Assembly: GCA_030603465.1 (NCBI GenBank)
Contig: JAUVXT010000094.1
Span: 1 to 9,415, forward strand
Reading direction: 5' to 3'
Length of the DNA stretch: 9,415 nucleotides
DNA from: Deltaproteobacteria bacterium
GTDB lineage: Bacteria; Desulfobacterota; Syntrophia; Syntrophales; UBA2210
Shown: positions 1 to 6,229 of the stretch, piece after piece
Numbering within the stretch: the stretch's first letter is position 1
Layout of the letters: the number at the start of each line of letters is the position of its first letter
Position numbers and translations under genes: made by a program
The notes under the pieces: generated by a model
Seen by the model: only the letters and a program-made list of their open reading frames with translations
What the model was told of the DNA's origin: nothing
Databases searched by the model: none

Positions 1-134
1 CAAGTAACTAGAATTTACAAAATCGCCATAACTTATTGATACTTCTTAATATATGCCAAGTAATACGCGAATTTAAATAATGCAAGTTACTTGCAATTAT
101 AATGTCCCGACTCGTCGGGGCATAGCGGAGCTTT
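1..134. other. AT-rich palindromic region beyond the operon, no gene supported
   Basis: This stretch follows the trpF stop and is clearly more AT-rich than the operon. It contains a perfect 15-base palindrome, TGCAAGTTACTTGCA (81-95). CAAGTAAC at 1-8 and CAAGTAA at 57-63 are both inverted copies of part of its right half (GTTACTTG, 86-93). A CCCGAC/GTCGGG inverted repeat lies at 105-118. No trpB or trpA sequence begins here. The repeated half-sites could be an operator, a mobile-element end or an interspersed repeat; the sequence alone does not decide. No open frame has a convincing start and ribosome binding site. Confidence 0.5.
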
Positions 135-180
135 TTACGAGGACGGTTCATTTTGTGATGAATGTGCCGTCCGTTCCGCT
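124..180. repeat. Imperfect palindrome overlapping the 3' end of trpF
   Basis: Nested inverted repeats are directly visible. AGCGGA (124-129) pairs with TCCGCT (175-180), GGACGG (141-146) pairs with CCGTCC (167-172), and TTCAT (147-151) pairs with ATGAA (158-162), with an asymmetric bulge on each side. The structure spans the trpF stop codon and encodes about the last 15 residues of TrpF. It has no U-run on the minus strand, so it is not a canonical intrinsic terminator. It could be a REP-like element or a structure that stabilises the 3' end of the message. Repeat status needs other copies in the genome. Confidence 0.5.
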
Positions 181-833
181 TTTCTGAAAATCCCCGTATT
201 CTTTTTACCTGAATCTTTATCAAAACGTCGCACAATATCTATGATCTTTCTGATCTTGTCGTGATCCTTCTCTCCCGGCACCCGTTCGCAACCGCTGCTG
301 ATATCGACGGCCCGCGGTGAGACTCGTCGCAGAGCAGCTTCTATGTTACCGGCATGAAGACCACCCGAGAGTATGAGGGAATATTGTTCCTTTATCAGAA
401 GAGCGGCGTCCCGGTTTGCCTCTTTCCCCGTTCCGCCGTAAAGACGGGGATCATAGCCGTCCACGAGGATGACACTGGCCGGGTATGTTTTGAGCCCTGT
501 AAAATCATTGTCACTCCGCGGCGCGATGGCCCTTATTATGTGATACTCTGAAAGGCCGCTCGCATATTCGGGTGATTCATCACCGTGCAGTTGAATCATA
601 TCAAGGAGGCAACTCTCTGCGATTTTCCTAACCTCCCGGGCATCGTGATTCACGAAAACTCCAACCGTCGCCACCGCGGGAGGAAGATTTTGAATGATTT
701 CCGCCGCATCTTCCGGTGACACATAGCGCGGGCTCTTCCGGTAAAAAATGAAGCCGAGGGCATGGGCGCCGCTTTCGGCGGCAACCATTGCGTCTTCCAG
801 ATTGGTAATGCCGCATATTTTTATCTCCGTCAT
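135..833 (-). CDS. trpF: Phosphoribosylanthranilate isomerase (TrpF)
   Basis: TrpF catalyses the Amadori rearrangement of N-(5'-phosphoribosyl)anthranilate to CdRP, the third step of the tryptophan branch, in the cytoplasm. The TIM-barrel hallmarks are present. KICGIT near the N-terminus carries the catalytic Cys7, QLHGDE lies around residues 81-86, and Asp125 in LVDGYDP matches the general acid. GGTG at 133-136 and LSGGL at 155-159 form the phosphate-binding end, and AVDISSGCE lies at 175-183. The barrel ends near residue 204, and about 28 extra hydrophilic residues follow, rich in Lys, Arg, Ser and Asn. The last 15 or so are encoded by a palindromic sequence, so the tail may derive from a repeat insertion. 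The start lies 6 bases after the trpC stop, with a GGGAGG ribosome site inside the trpC 3' end. TrpF is not fused to TrpC. It is the last gene of the cluster in view. Confidence 0.95.
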   Translation of the reverse strand: MTEIKICGITNLEDAMVAAESGAHALGFIFYRKSPRYVSPEDAAEIIQNLPPAVATVGVFVNHDAREVRKIAESCLLDMIQLHGDESPEYASGLSEYHIIRAIAPRSDNDFTGLKTYPASVILVDGYDPRLYGGTGKEANRDAALLIKEQYSLILSGGLHAGNIEAALRRVSPRAVDISSGCERVPGEKDHDKIRKIIDIVRRFDKDSGKKNTGIFRKAERTAHSSQNEPSS

Positions 834-839
834 TTTTGT

Positions 840-1616
840 CTATACCCTCCCCAGAAGTTCATCGAGTTTTGTGCCTGTATCTTCGGCGGCCATGAGTGTC
901 TCACCTATCAGGAAGGCGCGGATACCCGCCTCCATGAGTCTGTCAATGTCTCCCCTCGTCGTAATACCGCTTTCGCTGATGATGATTCTGTCATCGGGGA
1001 TATGGGAAATCAGCTCTTTGCTTACCTTCAGATCTGTGGCGAATGTGACTAGATCACGATTATTGATTCCCACGATCCGGGCTCCGGCAGCAAGGGCCTT
1101 TTCAACGTCTTCGATCGTATGCACCTCCACCAGGGGTGAGAGTCCCAGCGATTCCGCCAGTTCTATGAAGTGTGCGAGATCGTTTTTATCCAGGATGGCC
1201 GCGATGAGAAGGACGGCATCCGCGCCGAGGGCCTTTGTCTCATAGAGCTGGCAGACATCTATGATAAAATCCTTTCTCAGAAGGGGAAGTTCCACTATCT
1301 TTTTTATGGCCGCGATTGAGGAACCGTGTCCCCCGAAAAATTGTTCGTCTGTGATGACGGAAATGGCCGCGGCCCCCTTTTGTTCATAGAGAGATGCAAT
1401 TTCGACGGGATCGAAGGGGTCCCTGATAATTCCTCTTGAGGGGGAACGCCTTTTCACCTCGGCGATGATGGCGCACTCTTTTCCCCCCACCGCCCCTGTG
1501 AAATCACGTGTATCGGGCATACCCCCTGCGGCCCTTTTCAGAACTTCCAGTGGTCTGATTTCCTTCAGATAACCGACCTCTCTCCGTTTTGCTTCCACTA
1601 TTGTTTCCAGGAACAT
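840..1616 (-). CDS. trpC: Indole-3-glycerol-phosphate synthase (TrpC)
   Basis: TrpC converts CdRP to indole-3-glycerol phosphate with loss of CO2 and water, the fourth step of Trp synthesis. The 258 residues fit a stand-alone, single-domain IGPS. The motif IAEVKRRSPSRG (51-62) holds Glu53, Lys55 and Ser58. LLRKDF (112-117) holds Lys115, the general-acid lysine of the family. LVEVH (162-166) holds Glu164, GINNRDL (183-189) holds Asn185, and SESG (214-217) completes the active site. No expected catalytic residue is missing. The gene starts 9 bases after the trpD stop, and its GGAG ribosome site directly follows that stop. It is followed by trpF after 6 bases, so the two adjacent barrel enzymes are separate polypeptides, unlike the fused TrpC-TrpF of E. 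coli. Confidence 0.97.
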   Translation of the reverse strand: MFLETIVEAKRREVGYLKEIRPLEVLKRAAGGMPDTRDFTGAVGGKECAIIAEVKRRSPSRGIIRDPFDPVEIASLYEQKGAAAISVITDEQFFGGHGSSIAAIKKIVELPLLRKDFIIDVCQLYETKALGADAVLLIAAILDKNDLAHFIELAESLGLSPLVEVHTIEDVEKALAAGARIVGINNRDLVTFATDLKVSKELISHIPDDRIIISESGITTRGDIDRLMEAGIRAFLIGETLMAAEDTGTKLDELLGRV

Positions 1617-1625
1617 TGTCTCTCC

Positions 1626-2636
1626 TTAACTGTTGCTCAATTCAACGAGGTCGTTCAGTTTTTTTAGGGCGGCGCCGCTTTCGATACAGTCGCGGGCAAT
1701 AGAAATACCTTCCCCGATAGTTTCCGCCTTTTCACCGGCAACGATAGCCAGCGCTGCGTTCAAGAGGACGATATTTCCACGGCTCCCATCCTTCCCCTTC
1801 AGTATATCCCTCGTGATGCGGGCATTGACCAAGGCACCTTTCCCGCGGATTTCTTCGCCGCTGCAGGTATCGCCGAAGAAATCTATGGGATTGATATCAT
1901 AGGTCGTAACGACATCGTCTCTTAACTCTGAGACGCGCGTCTCCCCCGTTACTGTGGCTTCGTCCAATCCATCGGAACCATGAACGGCAAAGGCCCTTTT
2001 CGTTCCCAGATTTTTCAATACGCCGGCAAACATTTCAGTGAGACGCGGATCATAGACCCCTATGAGCTGAGATGTAGCGCCCGCCGGATTTGTCAGGGGG
2101 CCCAGCATATTGAATATGGTCCTTATGCCGATTTCCCGTCTCGGACCGATGGCATGCTTCATGGCGCCATGAAGCTTCGGGGCGAAGAGAAAACCGATGC
2201 CGATCTGCTGAATGCATTCCTCCACTATTTCATGATCGGCCATTATATTTACACCGAGGGCTTCCAGGACATCGGCGCTCCCGCAACCGCTGGAAACGGC
2301 CCTGTTGCCATGCTTGGCAACGGTAATCCCGGCGGCGGCCACGACAAAGGCCGCCGTCGTGGAAATATTAAAGGTATTCATCCCGTCACCGCCGGTTCCG
2401 CAGGTATCGACGATGGTCGATGACCGGGCGTCGATCATGGTCGCTTTTTGTCTCATGACACGCGCGGCACCGGTAACCTCTTCCACCGTCTCACCCTTGA
2501 TCCTGAGTGATGTAATGAAGGCGGCGATCTGCGCCGGCGTTGCCTCCCCACTCATTATTTCATCCATGGCGGACATCATTTCCTGTTCCTGTAAGTCTTT
2601 ACCCTGTACGACCTTCCCGATTGCTTCCTTTATCAT
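1626..2636 (-). CDS. trpD: Anthranilate phosphoribosyltransferase (TrpD)
   Basis: TrpD transfers the phosphoribosyl group of PRPP to anthranilate, the second step of the Trp branch. The 336 residues match the usual monofunctional length. The PRPP-binding loop CGTGGDG lies at 79-85, NTFNIST follows at 87-93, KHGNR lies at 108-112, and GSADVLEALG starts at residue 119. The residues before it read SSGC where SSKS or similar is common, a small deviation outside the core motif. The DxxE-type metal-binding region lies further on (GSDGLDEATVTG). It is separate from trpG, whereas the two are fused in E. coli. The start is set by AGGGGAG 8 bases upstream, inside the 15-base gap after trpG. An ATG just upstream runs directly into a TGA and is excluded. 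Confidence 0.97.
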   Translation of the reverse strand: MIKEAIGKVVQGKDLQEQEMMSAMDEIMSGEATPAQIAAFITSLRIKGETVEEVTGAARVMRQKATMIDARSSTIVDTCGTGGDGMNTFNISTTAAFVVAAAGITVAKHGNRAVSSGCGSADVLEALGVNIMADHEIVEECIQQIGIGFLFAPKLHGAMKHAIGPRREIGIRTIFNMLGPLTNPAGATSQLIGVYDPRLTEMFAGVLKNLGTKRAFAVHGSDGLDEATVTGETRVSELRDDVVTTYDINPIDFFGDTCSGEEIRGKGALVNARITRDILKGKDGSRGNIVLLNAALAIVAGEKAETIGEGISIARDCIESGAALKKLNDLVELSNS

Positions 2637-2651
2637 CTCACATGCTCCCCT

Positions 2652-3236
2652 TCAGCTTTCTATGGCTTTTCTCTTCAGCTGCAAAAAATTCCTCATGATC
2701 CGTTTCCCCTTGGGTGTCAGTATCGATTCGGGATGGAACTGCACCCCCTCCACCGGATAGTGCCGGTGCCTGACACCCATGATTTCTCCTTTAGCCGTTT
2801 CGGCGCTGATATGGAGCGCGGGTGGAATGGAGGTCTTATTCAATATCAGGGAATGATAACGGCCCGCGACAAAAGGGCTGGGAAGGCCCCTGAAGATTGT
2901 CTTGCCGTCATTTACTATCCCCGATGTCTTTCCGTGCATGATGTGGTCCGCACGGACCACTTCCGCGCCGAATGCATAGCCGATCGCCTGGTGTCCCAGA
3001 CAGATCCCCATGATGGGAATAGTCCTGTAAAAATTCTTTATAACCTCCACGGTAATGCCCGCATCTTTCGGCGCCCCGGGACCGGGAGAGAGGAAGATAC
3101 TGTCCGGCCGCAATTCCATGATCTCTTCAATGGTGATGCCGTCATTGCGGTAGACGGCAACCTCTTCTTCGAGCTGCCCCAGATACTGGACGAGATTATA
3201 GGTAAAGGAATCATAATTATCGATCATCAGAATCAT
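2652..3236 (-). CDS. trpG: Anthranilate synthase component II, glutamine amidotransferase (TrpG)
   Basis: TrpG hydrolyses glutamine and delivers ammonia to TrpE for anthranilate formation. It is a class I amidotransferase of 194 residues, the usual length. The N-terminus MILMIDNYDSFTYNLVQYLG is typical of TrpG/PabA. The oxyanion-loop motif SPGPGAP lies at 50-56, the nucleophile Cys79 sits in GICLGHQ, and His168 and Glu170 sit in VQFHPES, so the catalytic triad is intact. Its ATG overlaps the TGA of trpE by 4 bases (ATGA), which favours translational coupling and near-equal synthesis of the two subunits. The family often also serves PabB for folate synthesis; no pabB is present here, so a shared role cannot be judged. 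Confidence 0.96.
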   Translation of the reverse strand: MILMIDNYDSFTYNLVQYLGQLEEEVAVYRNDGITIEEIMELRPDSIFLSPGPGAPKDAGITVEVIKNFYRTIPIMGICLGHQAIGYAFGAEVVRADHIMHGKTSGIVNDGKTIFRGLPSPFVAGRYHSLILNKTSIPPALHISAETAKGEIMGVRHRHYPVEGVQFHPESILTPKGKRIMRNFLQLKRKAIES

Positions 3237-4729
3237 GGCTTTTCTCCTATAGTAAAATTGGCCGATGCCAGTTGGATGGCCTGCACCATGCCACCGGCCT
3301 TGTTGAGGGTCTCTTCATATTCCATATCGGGATCGGAATCAGCCACGATGCCCGCGCCGACCTGTATGAAGATCTTTCCATCCTTGACAACCATCGTCCT
3401 GATGGTGATGCAGAAATCCATATTCCCCGTATAGCTGAAATATCCGACAGCACCGCCGTAGGCCCCCCTGCGGACCGTCTCCAGTTCGTCTATAATTTCC
3501 ATGGCACGAATCTTCGGCGCTCCCGACAATGTCCCCGCGGGGAAGGTGGCCTTCAGCACATCGAAGCAGTCTTTACCCTCCGACAATTGGGCCTGGATAT
3601 TGGAAACGAGATGCATGACATGAGAATATCTCTCCACAATCATGAGCTGGTTGACCTGTACCGTGCCGATCCGTGCAATCCGACCCAGGTCATTTCGACC
3701 CAGGTCGACAAGCATAATGTGTTCCGCTTTTTCCTTCGGGTCCTGCAAAAGTTCAGCCGCAAGTTCCCTGTCTTCCTGCTCCGTCTTTCCCCTGGGCCTC
3801 GTTCCGGCAATGGGTCTCAGTTCTACCCGTTTCTCCTCGAGGCGAACCATGACCTCCGGCGAAGACCCTATGAGAATGAAGTCTTCAAGCTTGAGGTAAA
3901 AGAGGTAGGGTGACGGATTGATATAGCGAAGGGCCCGGTAAAGATCGGTGGGATCGGAGCCATTTTCCTTTTCAAAGCGCTGGGACAGGACAACCTGGAT
4001 GGCATCTCCCGACAGAATATATTCCTTGGCCCGTTTCACCATGGCCTTGAATGCATCGGGCGTCATATTAGAGCGGACGGCTCCTCCGTTTCCTTTTGGA
4101 TTATTACAATTAACCTTTTCCAGGGGGGCATTAATCAACTCAATCATCGCATCGATTTTTTGGACCTTTTCATCGTAAATCACCTTTAGGTCCCTTTCCT
4201 CATCGGTAACGGCGCATGCCACGACCTTGACGGTATGCCGGATGTTATCAAAAATTATCATGGTGTCGGTGAAGAGGAAGACGGCGTCATCGGCTTGAAG
4301 ATCATCGGTGACATGCGACGGAAGCCTCTCAAAATATCGCACCATATCGTAGGCAAAAAAACCCACGGCGCCGCCATAAAAGCGTGGAAGGCCGTCAATC
4401 GCAACGGGCTTGTATTGCTTCATTATGTTTTTCAAATACTGCAGCGGATCTCCCCGGTGTTTGTGACGGGACACAGTATTCCCTTCCTGAATCGTGACAT
4501 CGTCACCACTCACCCTCACAATGGTACGGGGATCTGCTCCGAGAAAGGTATAGCGGCCCCATTTTTCACCTCCCTCCACGCTCTCGAAAAGGAAGGCATG
4601 CCGCCTGTCGCCCAGTTTCTTGAGAGTAGTCACCGGTGTTTCCATGTCGGCAAGTATCTCCCGGTATACGGGGATAAGGTTCCCCCTGCCTGCCAGTTCT
4701 TCAAATTGCTTAAACGTCGGATAATACAT
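3233..4729 (-). CDS. trpE: Anthranilate synthase component I (TrpE)
   Basis: TrpE makes anthranilate from chorismate using ammonia from TrpG, the committed step to tryptophan. The 498 residues show the N-terminal regulatory region and the C-terminal chorismate-binding domain. FLFESVEGG (46-54) and NPSPYLF (271-277) correspond to the Trp-binding elements LLES and NPSPYMF of enterobacterial TrpE, so feedback inhibition by Trp is likely. RPIAGTRPRG (305-314), EHIMLVDLGRNDLGR (336-350), His373 in the YSHVMH segment, FPAGTLSGAPK (396-406) and a C-terminal VGAGIVADSDP segment form the active site. The combination indicates TrpE rather than PabB, as do the adjacent trpG and the Trp-codon attenuator upstream. 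The ATG is preceded by AAAGGAG with 13 bases of spacing, somewhat long. A closer GTG is out of frame. Confidence 0.97.
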   Translation of the reverse strand: MYYPTFKQFEELAGRGNLIPVYREILADMETPVTTLKKLGDRRHAFLFESVEGGEKWGRYTFLGADPRTIVRVSGDDVTIQEGNTVSRHKHRGDPLQYLKNIMKQYKPVAIDGLPRFYGGAVGFFAYDMVRYFERLPSHVTDDLQADDAVFLFTDTMIIFDNIRHTVKVVACAVTDEERDLKVIYDEKVQKIDAMIELINAPLEKVNCNNPKGNGGAVRSNMTPDAFKAMVKRAKEYILSGDAIQVVLSQRFEKENGSDPTDLYRALRYINPSPYLFYLKLEDFILIGSSPEVMVRLEEKRVELRPIAGTRPRGKTEQEDRELAAELLQDPKEKAEHIMLVDLGRNDLGRIARIGTVQVNQLMIVERYSHVMHLVSNIQAQLSEGKDCFDVLKATFPAGTLSGAPKIRAMEIIDELETVRRGAYGGAVGYFSYTGNMDFCITIRTMVVKDGKIFIQVGAGIVADSDPDMEYEETLNKAGGMVQAIQLASANFTIGEKP

Positions 4730-4742
4730 ATTATGATCACGT

Positions 4743-4749
4743 CTCCTTT
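4743..4749 (-). promoter_or_regulatory. Ribosome binding site of trpE
   Basis: AAAGGAG on the minus strand is the only strong Shine-Dalgarno match upstream of trpE. Its spacing to the ATG is 13 bases, longer than the usual 5 to 10. The only nearer alternative start, a GTG, is out of frame with TrpE, so the ATG stands. Confidence 0.7.
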
Positions 4750-4814
4750 ACGAATAAATTGTCATTTCTTGCATACATGTAAAAGGGTTCTTAAAGCATG
4801 CATACCTTTGAGCG

Positions 4815-4945
4815 GTCATTAAGATGGTTTTTGCGCATAAATCTCGGCGAAGCGGAAGGACAGCGATTCCAACTGTCTAAGCCCGAAGGGCGAGTTTTGG
4901 AATCGCCTGGAGCAAGCCTTAGATTTATCAAAAAGCATCTTAGAC
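4815..4945. repeat. 131-bp multi-tiered imperfect palindrome, REP/MITE-like
   Basis: The outer arms run 4815-4844 and 4921-4945. ATAAATCT (4837-4844) pairs with AGATTTAT (4921-4928), TTTTTG (4828-4833) with CAAAAA (4929-4934), TAAGATG (4820-4826) with CATCTTA (4936-4942), and GTC with GAC. Only a 3-base bulge, one mismatch and a 2-base bulge interrupt them. An inner arm GCGATTCCAA (4863-4872) pairs perfectly with TTGGAATCGC (4897-4906). At the tip GCCC (4881-4884) and GGGC (4888-4891) close a GAA loop. No transposase is present. The architecture suggests a non-autonomous palindromic element or a structured RNA in the trpE leader. Family membership cannot be assigned from the window. Confidence 0.7.
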
Positions 4946-4998
4946 AAGCGAAAAGGTGTGGATGCTTCGGTTCATCAACTCACATGCGAAAGAGATTG

Positions 4999-5046
4999 AA
5001 AAAACAAAAAAGCCGTGGATTCCTTTGGGGGGATTCGCCACGGCTT
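4999..5046 (-). terminator. Intrinsic terminator of the trp attenuator (3:4 hairpin)
   Basis: On the minus strand AAGCCGTGG (5046-5038) pairs perfectly with CCACGGCTT (5018-5010), and an inner TCC/GGA pairing extends the stem above a small internal loop. Six T residues (5011-5006), one G and six more T residues (5004-4999) follow at once. This is a strong rho-independent terminator directed toward trpE. It lies 22 bases after the stop codon of a Trp-rich leader ORF, and its 5' arm can alternatively pair upstream. That identifies it as an attenuator rather than a simple end to the aro genes. Confidence 0.93.
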
Positions 5047-5112
5047 ACATTTTCTATGTTTCCAGCATCAGCGGCGGACAAACCCCTCCCTGTGATTTTT
5101 CCACCACCACCA
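5029..5112 (-). promoter_or_regulatory. Competing attenuator pairings: antiterminator 2:3 and protector 1:2
   Basis: Segment 2 is the stretch GGGGTTTGTCCGCCGC (5086-5071). Segment 3 is GTGGCGAATCCCC (5041-5029), which includes the end of the terminator's 5' arm. CGCCGC pairs with GTGGCG (one G-U), and after a GUC bulge UU pairs with AA and GGGG with CCCC, about 12 pairs in all, which would block the terminator. Segment 1 is the Trp-codon run itself (5112-5101), where GTGGTGG can pair with CCGCCGC (5077-5071) using two G-U pairs. A ribosome stalled on the Trp codons masks segment 1 and leaves segment 2 free. A ribosome that reaches the leader stop covers segment 2. The pairings were found by eye, without energy calculation. 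Confidence 0.8.
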
Positions 5113-5142
5113 GCTGTTTTTATGTGAAATTACCGTGTACAT
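5068..5142 (-). CDS. trpL: trp operon leader peptide (24 aa, four tandem Trp codons)
   Basis: The ORF begins ATG TAC ACG and encodes 24 residues before TGA. Residues 11-14 are four consecutive Trp codons (TGGTGGTGGTGG, 5112-5101), which is highly improbable by chance for the rarest amino acid. AGAGG (5157-5153) lies 10 bases upstream of the ATG as a ribosome site. The product is presumably a non-functional peptide whose translation senses charged tRNA-Trp. The stop lies in segment 2 of the attenuator and 22 bases before the terminator hairpin, the same geometry as enterobacterial trpL. The start lies only 16 bases after the aroC stop, so the leader is probably translated from message that continues from aroC. 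No convincing separate promoter is seen. Confidence 0.93.
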   Translation of the reverse strand: MYTVISHKNSWWWWKNHREGFVRR

Positions 5143-5158
5143 CTTACCCAATCCTCTT

Positions 5159-6229
5159 TTATCCGAAAAGCTTCGAACCATTGGCACTCTGGTGCCTCAA
5201 GAAATGATCGGCCAGAACAATACGGACCATGGCTTCGCAGACGGGAACGATTCGCGGGATAACGCATACGTCATGCCTCCCATGAATCGATATCGTTTCC
5301 GGCTTCCCGTAAATGTCGATGGTCTGCTGTGTGATTTCTATGGACGGAATCGGTTTACAGGCGACCCTGATGACTATGTCATCTCCATTGGTAATGCCTG
5401 CCAGTATTCCACCCGCATTGTTTGACAGAAATCCCTCCGGTGTGATGGGATCATTGCATTCCGATCCGGACATCCGCGCAACCCTGAATCCCGCACCGAT
5501 CTCCACACCCTTGACCGATCCGATACTCATGAGCGCCCCGGCGAGACCGGCATCCATCTTTTCAAATACGGGCTCTCCCAGGCCGGATGGACATCCCTTC
5601 ACGACAATTTCCACGATGCCGCCCAGGGAATCTCCCTTCTTTTTCGCCTCATCGAGGCGATCTTGCATCTTTTTGGCGGCCTCCACATCGGGGCAGCATA
5701 AGGCGTTACCACCGATGTCTGCGAGATCGCGCCGGTCTGCCATAATTCCGCCCAACTCTACGGTGTAGGCGATCACTTCCATGCCCGCAAGGTCAATGAT
5801 TTTTCCGGCAATAGCCCCGGCGGCCACGCGCGCGGCGGTCTCCCGGGCCGAGGCGCGCCCGCCTCCCCGGTAATCCCTGATGCCGTATTTCCTCTGATAG
5901 GTAATATCTCCATGACCGGGTCTGAAGACATCCTTCAGGTTCGCGTAATCCCCACTTTTGACATCCCTGTTTTTGATAATCAGAGAGATAGGCGTCCCCG
6001 TGGTTTTCCCTTCAAAGATGCCCGATAGAATTTCTACAATGTCCTCCTCTTTCCTGGCCGACGATGAAGGACTCAACCCCGGGTTCCGTAAGTTTAGTTC
6101 TTTTTGTATGTCGGACTCACTAAGGGAAAGATTAGCGGGGCACCCGTCACCGACGGCACCCGTCGCCACCCCGTGCGATTCTCCCCATGTCGTCACTCTG
6201 AATAAACGACCGATAGAATTTCCTGACAT
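5159..6229 (-). CDS. aroC: Chorismate synthase (AroC)
   Basis: AroC removes phosphate from EPSP in an anti-1,4-elimination to give chorismate, using reduced FMN as cofactor. The 356 residues match the family. GESHG (16-20) carries His19, one of the two conserved active-site histidines, and the second is in RPGHGD near residue 106. GGGRASARETAARVAAGA is the second family signature. SVKGVEIG, NNAGGILAGITNGDD and GRHDVCVIPRIVPVCEAM follow in the usual order. The ATG directly abuts the aroK TAA, with AGGAAAG upstream as ribosome site. The product is the substrate of both TrpE (this operon, downstream) and PheA (upstream), so AroC sits at the branch point in the pathway and at the boundary of the trp attenuator in the DNA. 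Confidence 0.97.
   Translation of the reverse strand: MSGNSIGRLFRVTTWGESHGVATGAVGDGCPANLSLSESDIQKELNLRNPGLSPSSSARKEEDIVEILSGIFEGKTTGTPISLIIKNRDVKSGDYANLKDVFRPGHGDITYQRKYGIRDYRGGGRASARETAARVAAGAIAGKIIDLAGMEVIAYTVELGGIMADRRDLADIGGNALCCPDVEAAKKMQDRLDEAKKKGDSLGGIVEIVVKGCPSGLGEPVFEKMDAGLAGALMSIGSVKGVEIGAGFRVARMSGSECNDPITPEGFLSNNAGGILAGITNGDDIVIRVACKPIPSIEITQQTIDIYGKPETISIHGRHDVCVIPRIVPVCEAMVRIVLADHFLRHQSANGSKLFG

Larger units (their letters stand above)
4730..4998 (-). other. Leader segment between trp attenuator and trpE
   Basis: This 269-base stretch would be transcribed only when the attenuator is read through. Nearly half is the large palindrome at 4815-4945. The flanks, 4946-4998 and 4750-4814, contain no convincing gene or promoter. 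AAGCATC (4933-4939) and GATGCTT (4961-4967) could form an alternative hairpin that competes with the large palindrome. E. coli has a much shorter distance from attenuator to trpE, so the length is unusual and is mostly explained by the palindrome. Confidence 0.5.

Noticed and set aside
105..118. CCCGAC/GTCGGG hairpin as the trpF terminator
   Set aside because: It is a stable inverted repeat, but no T-run follows it on the minus strand, so an intrinsic terminator cannot be claimed.
8..235. 75-codon minus-strand ORF crossing the trpF 3' end
   Set aside because: It begins with TTG inside trpF in another frame, lacks a ribosome site and resembles no family I can name. It looks like a product of the palindromic repeat region.
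748..1245. 165-codon plus-strand ORF antisense to trpF and trpC
   Set aside because: It is a shadow of two clearly conserved enzymes on the opposite strand. Other long plus-strand ORFs opposite trpD, trpE, aroC and aroA were dropped for the same reason.
4750..4790. Possible internal promoter for trpE (TTTACA with an AT-rich -10 region)
   Set aside because: The best -10 candidate matches only four of six positions at a spacing of 19, which is too weak to report.
4798..5127. 109-codon plus-strand ORF through the aroC-trpE interval
   Set aside because: It runs antisense across the leader peptide, terminator and large palindrome. Its codons are explained by those structures, and it has no clear ribosome site or recognisable domain.
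4999..5142. T-box or TRAP-type control of the trp genes
   Set aside because: No T-box sequence or run of spaced GAG/TAG triplets was seen. The leader peptide and overlapping hairpins explain the region better.
5183..5196. GGCAC-CAGA-GTGCC hairpin in the 3' end of aroC
   Set aside because: It has a five-pair stem with no T-run and lies inside conserved coding sequence. It could be chance.
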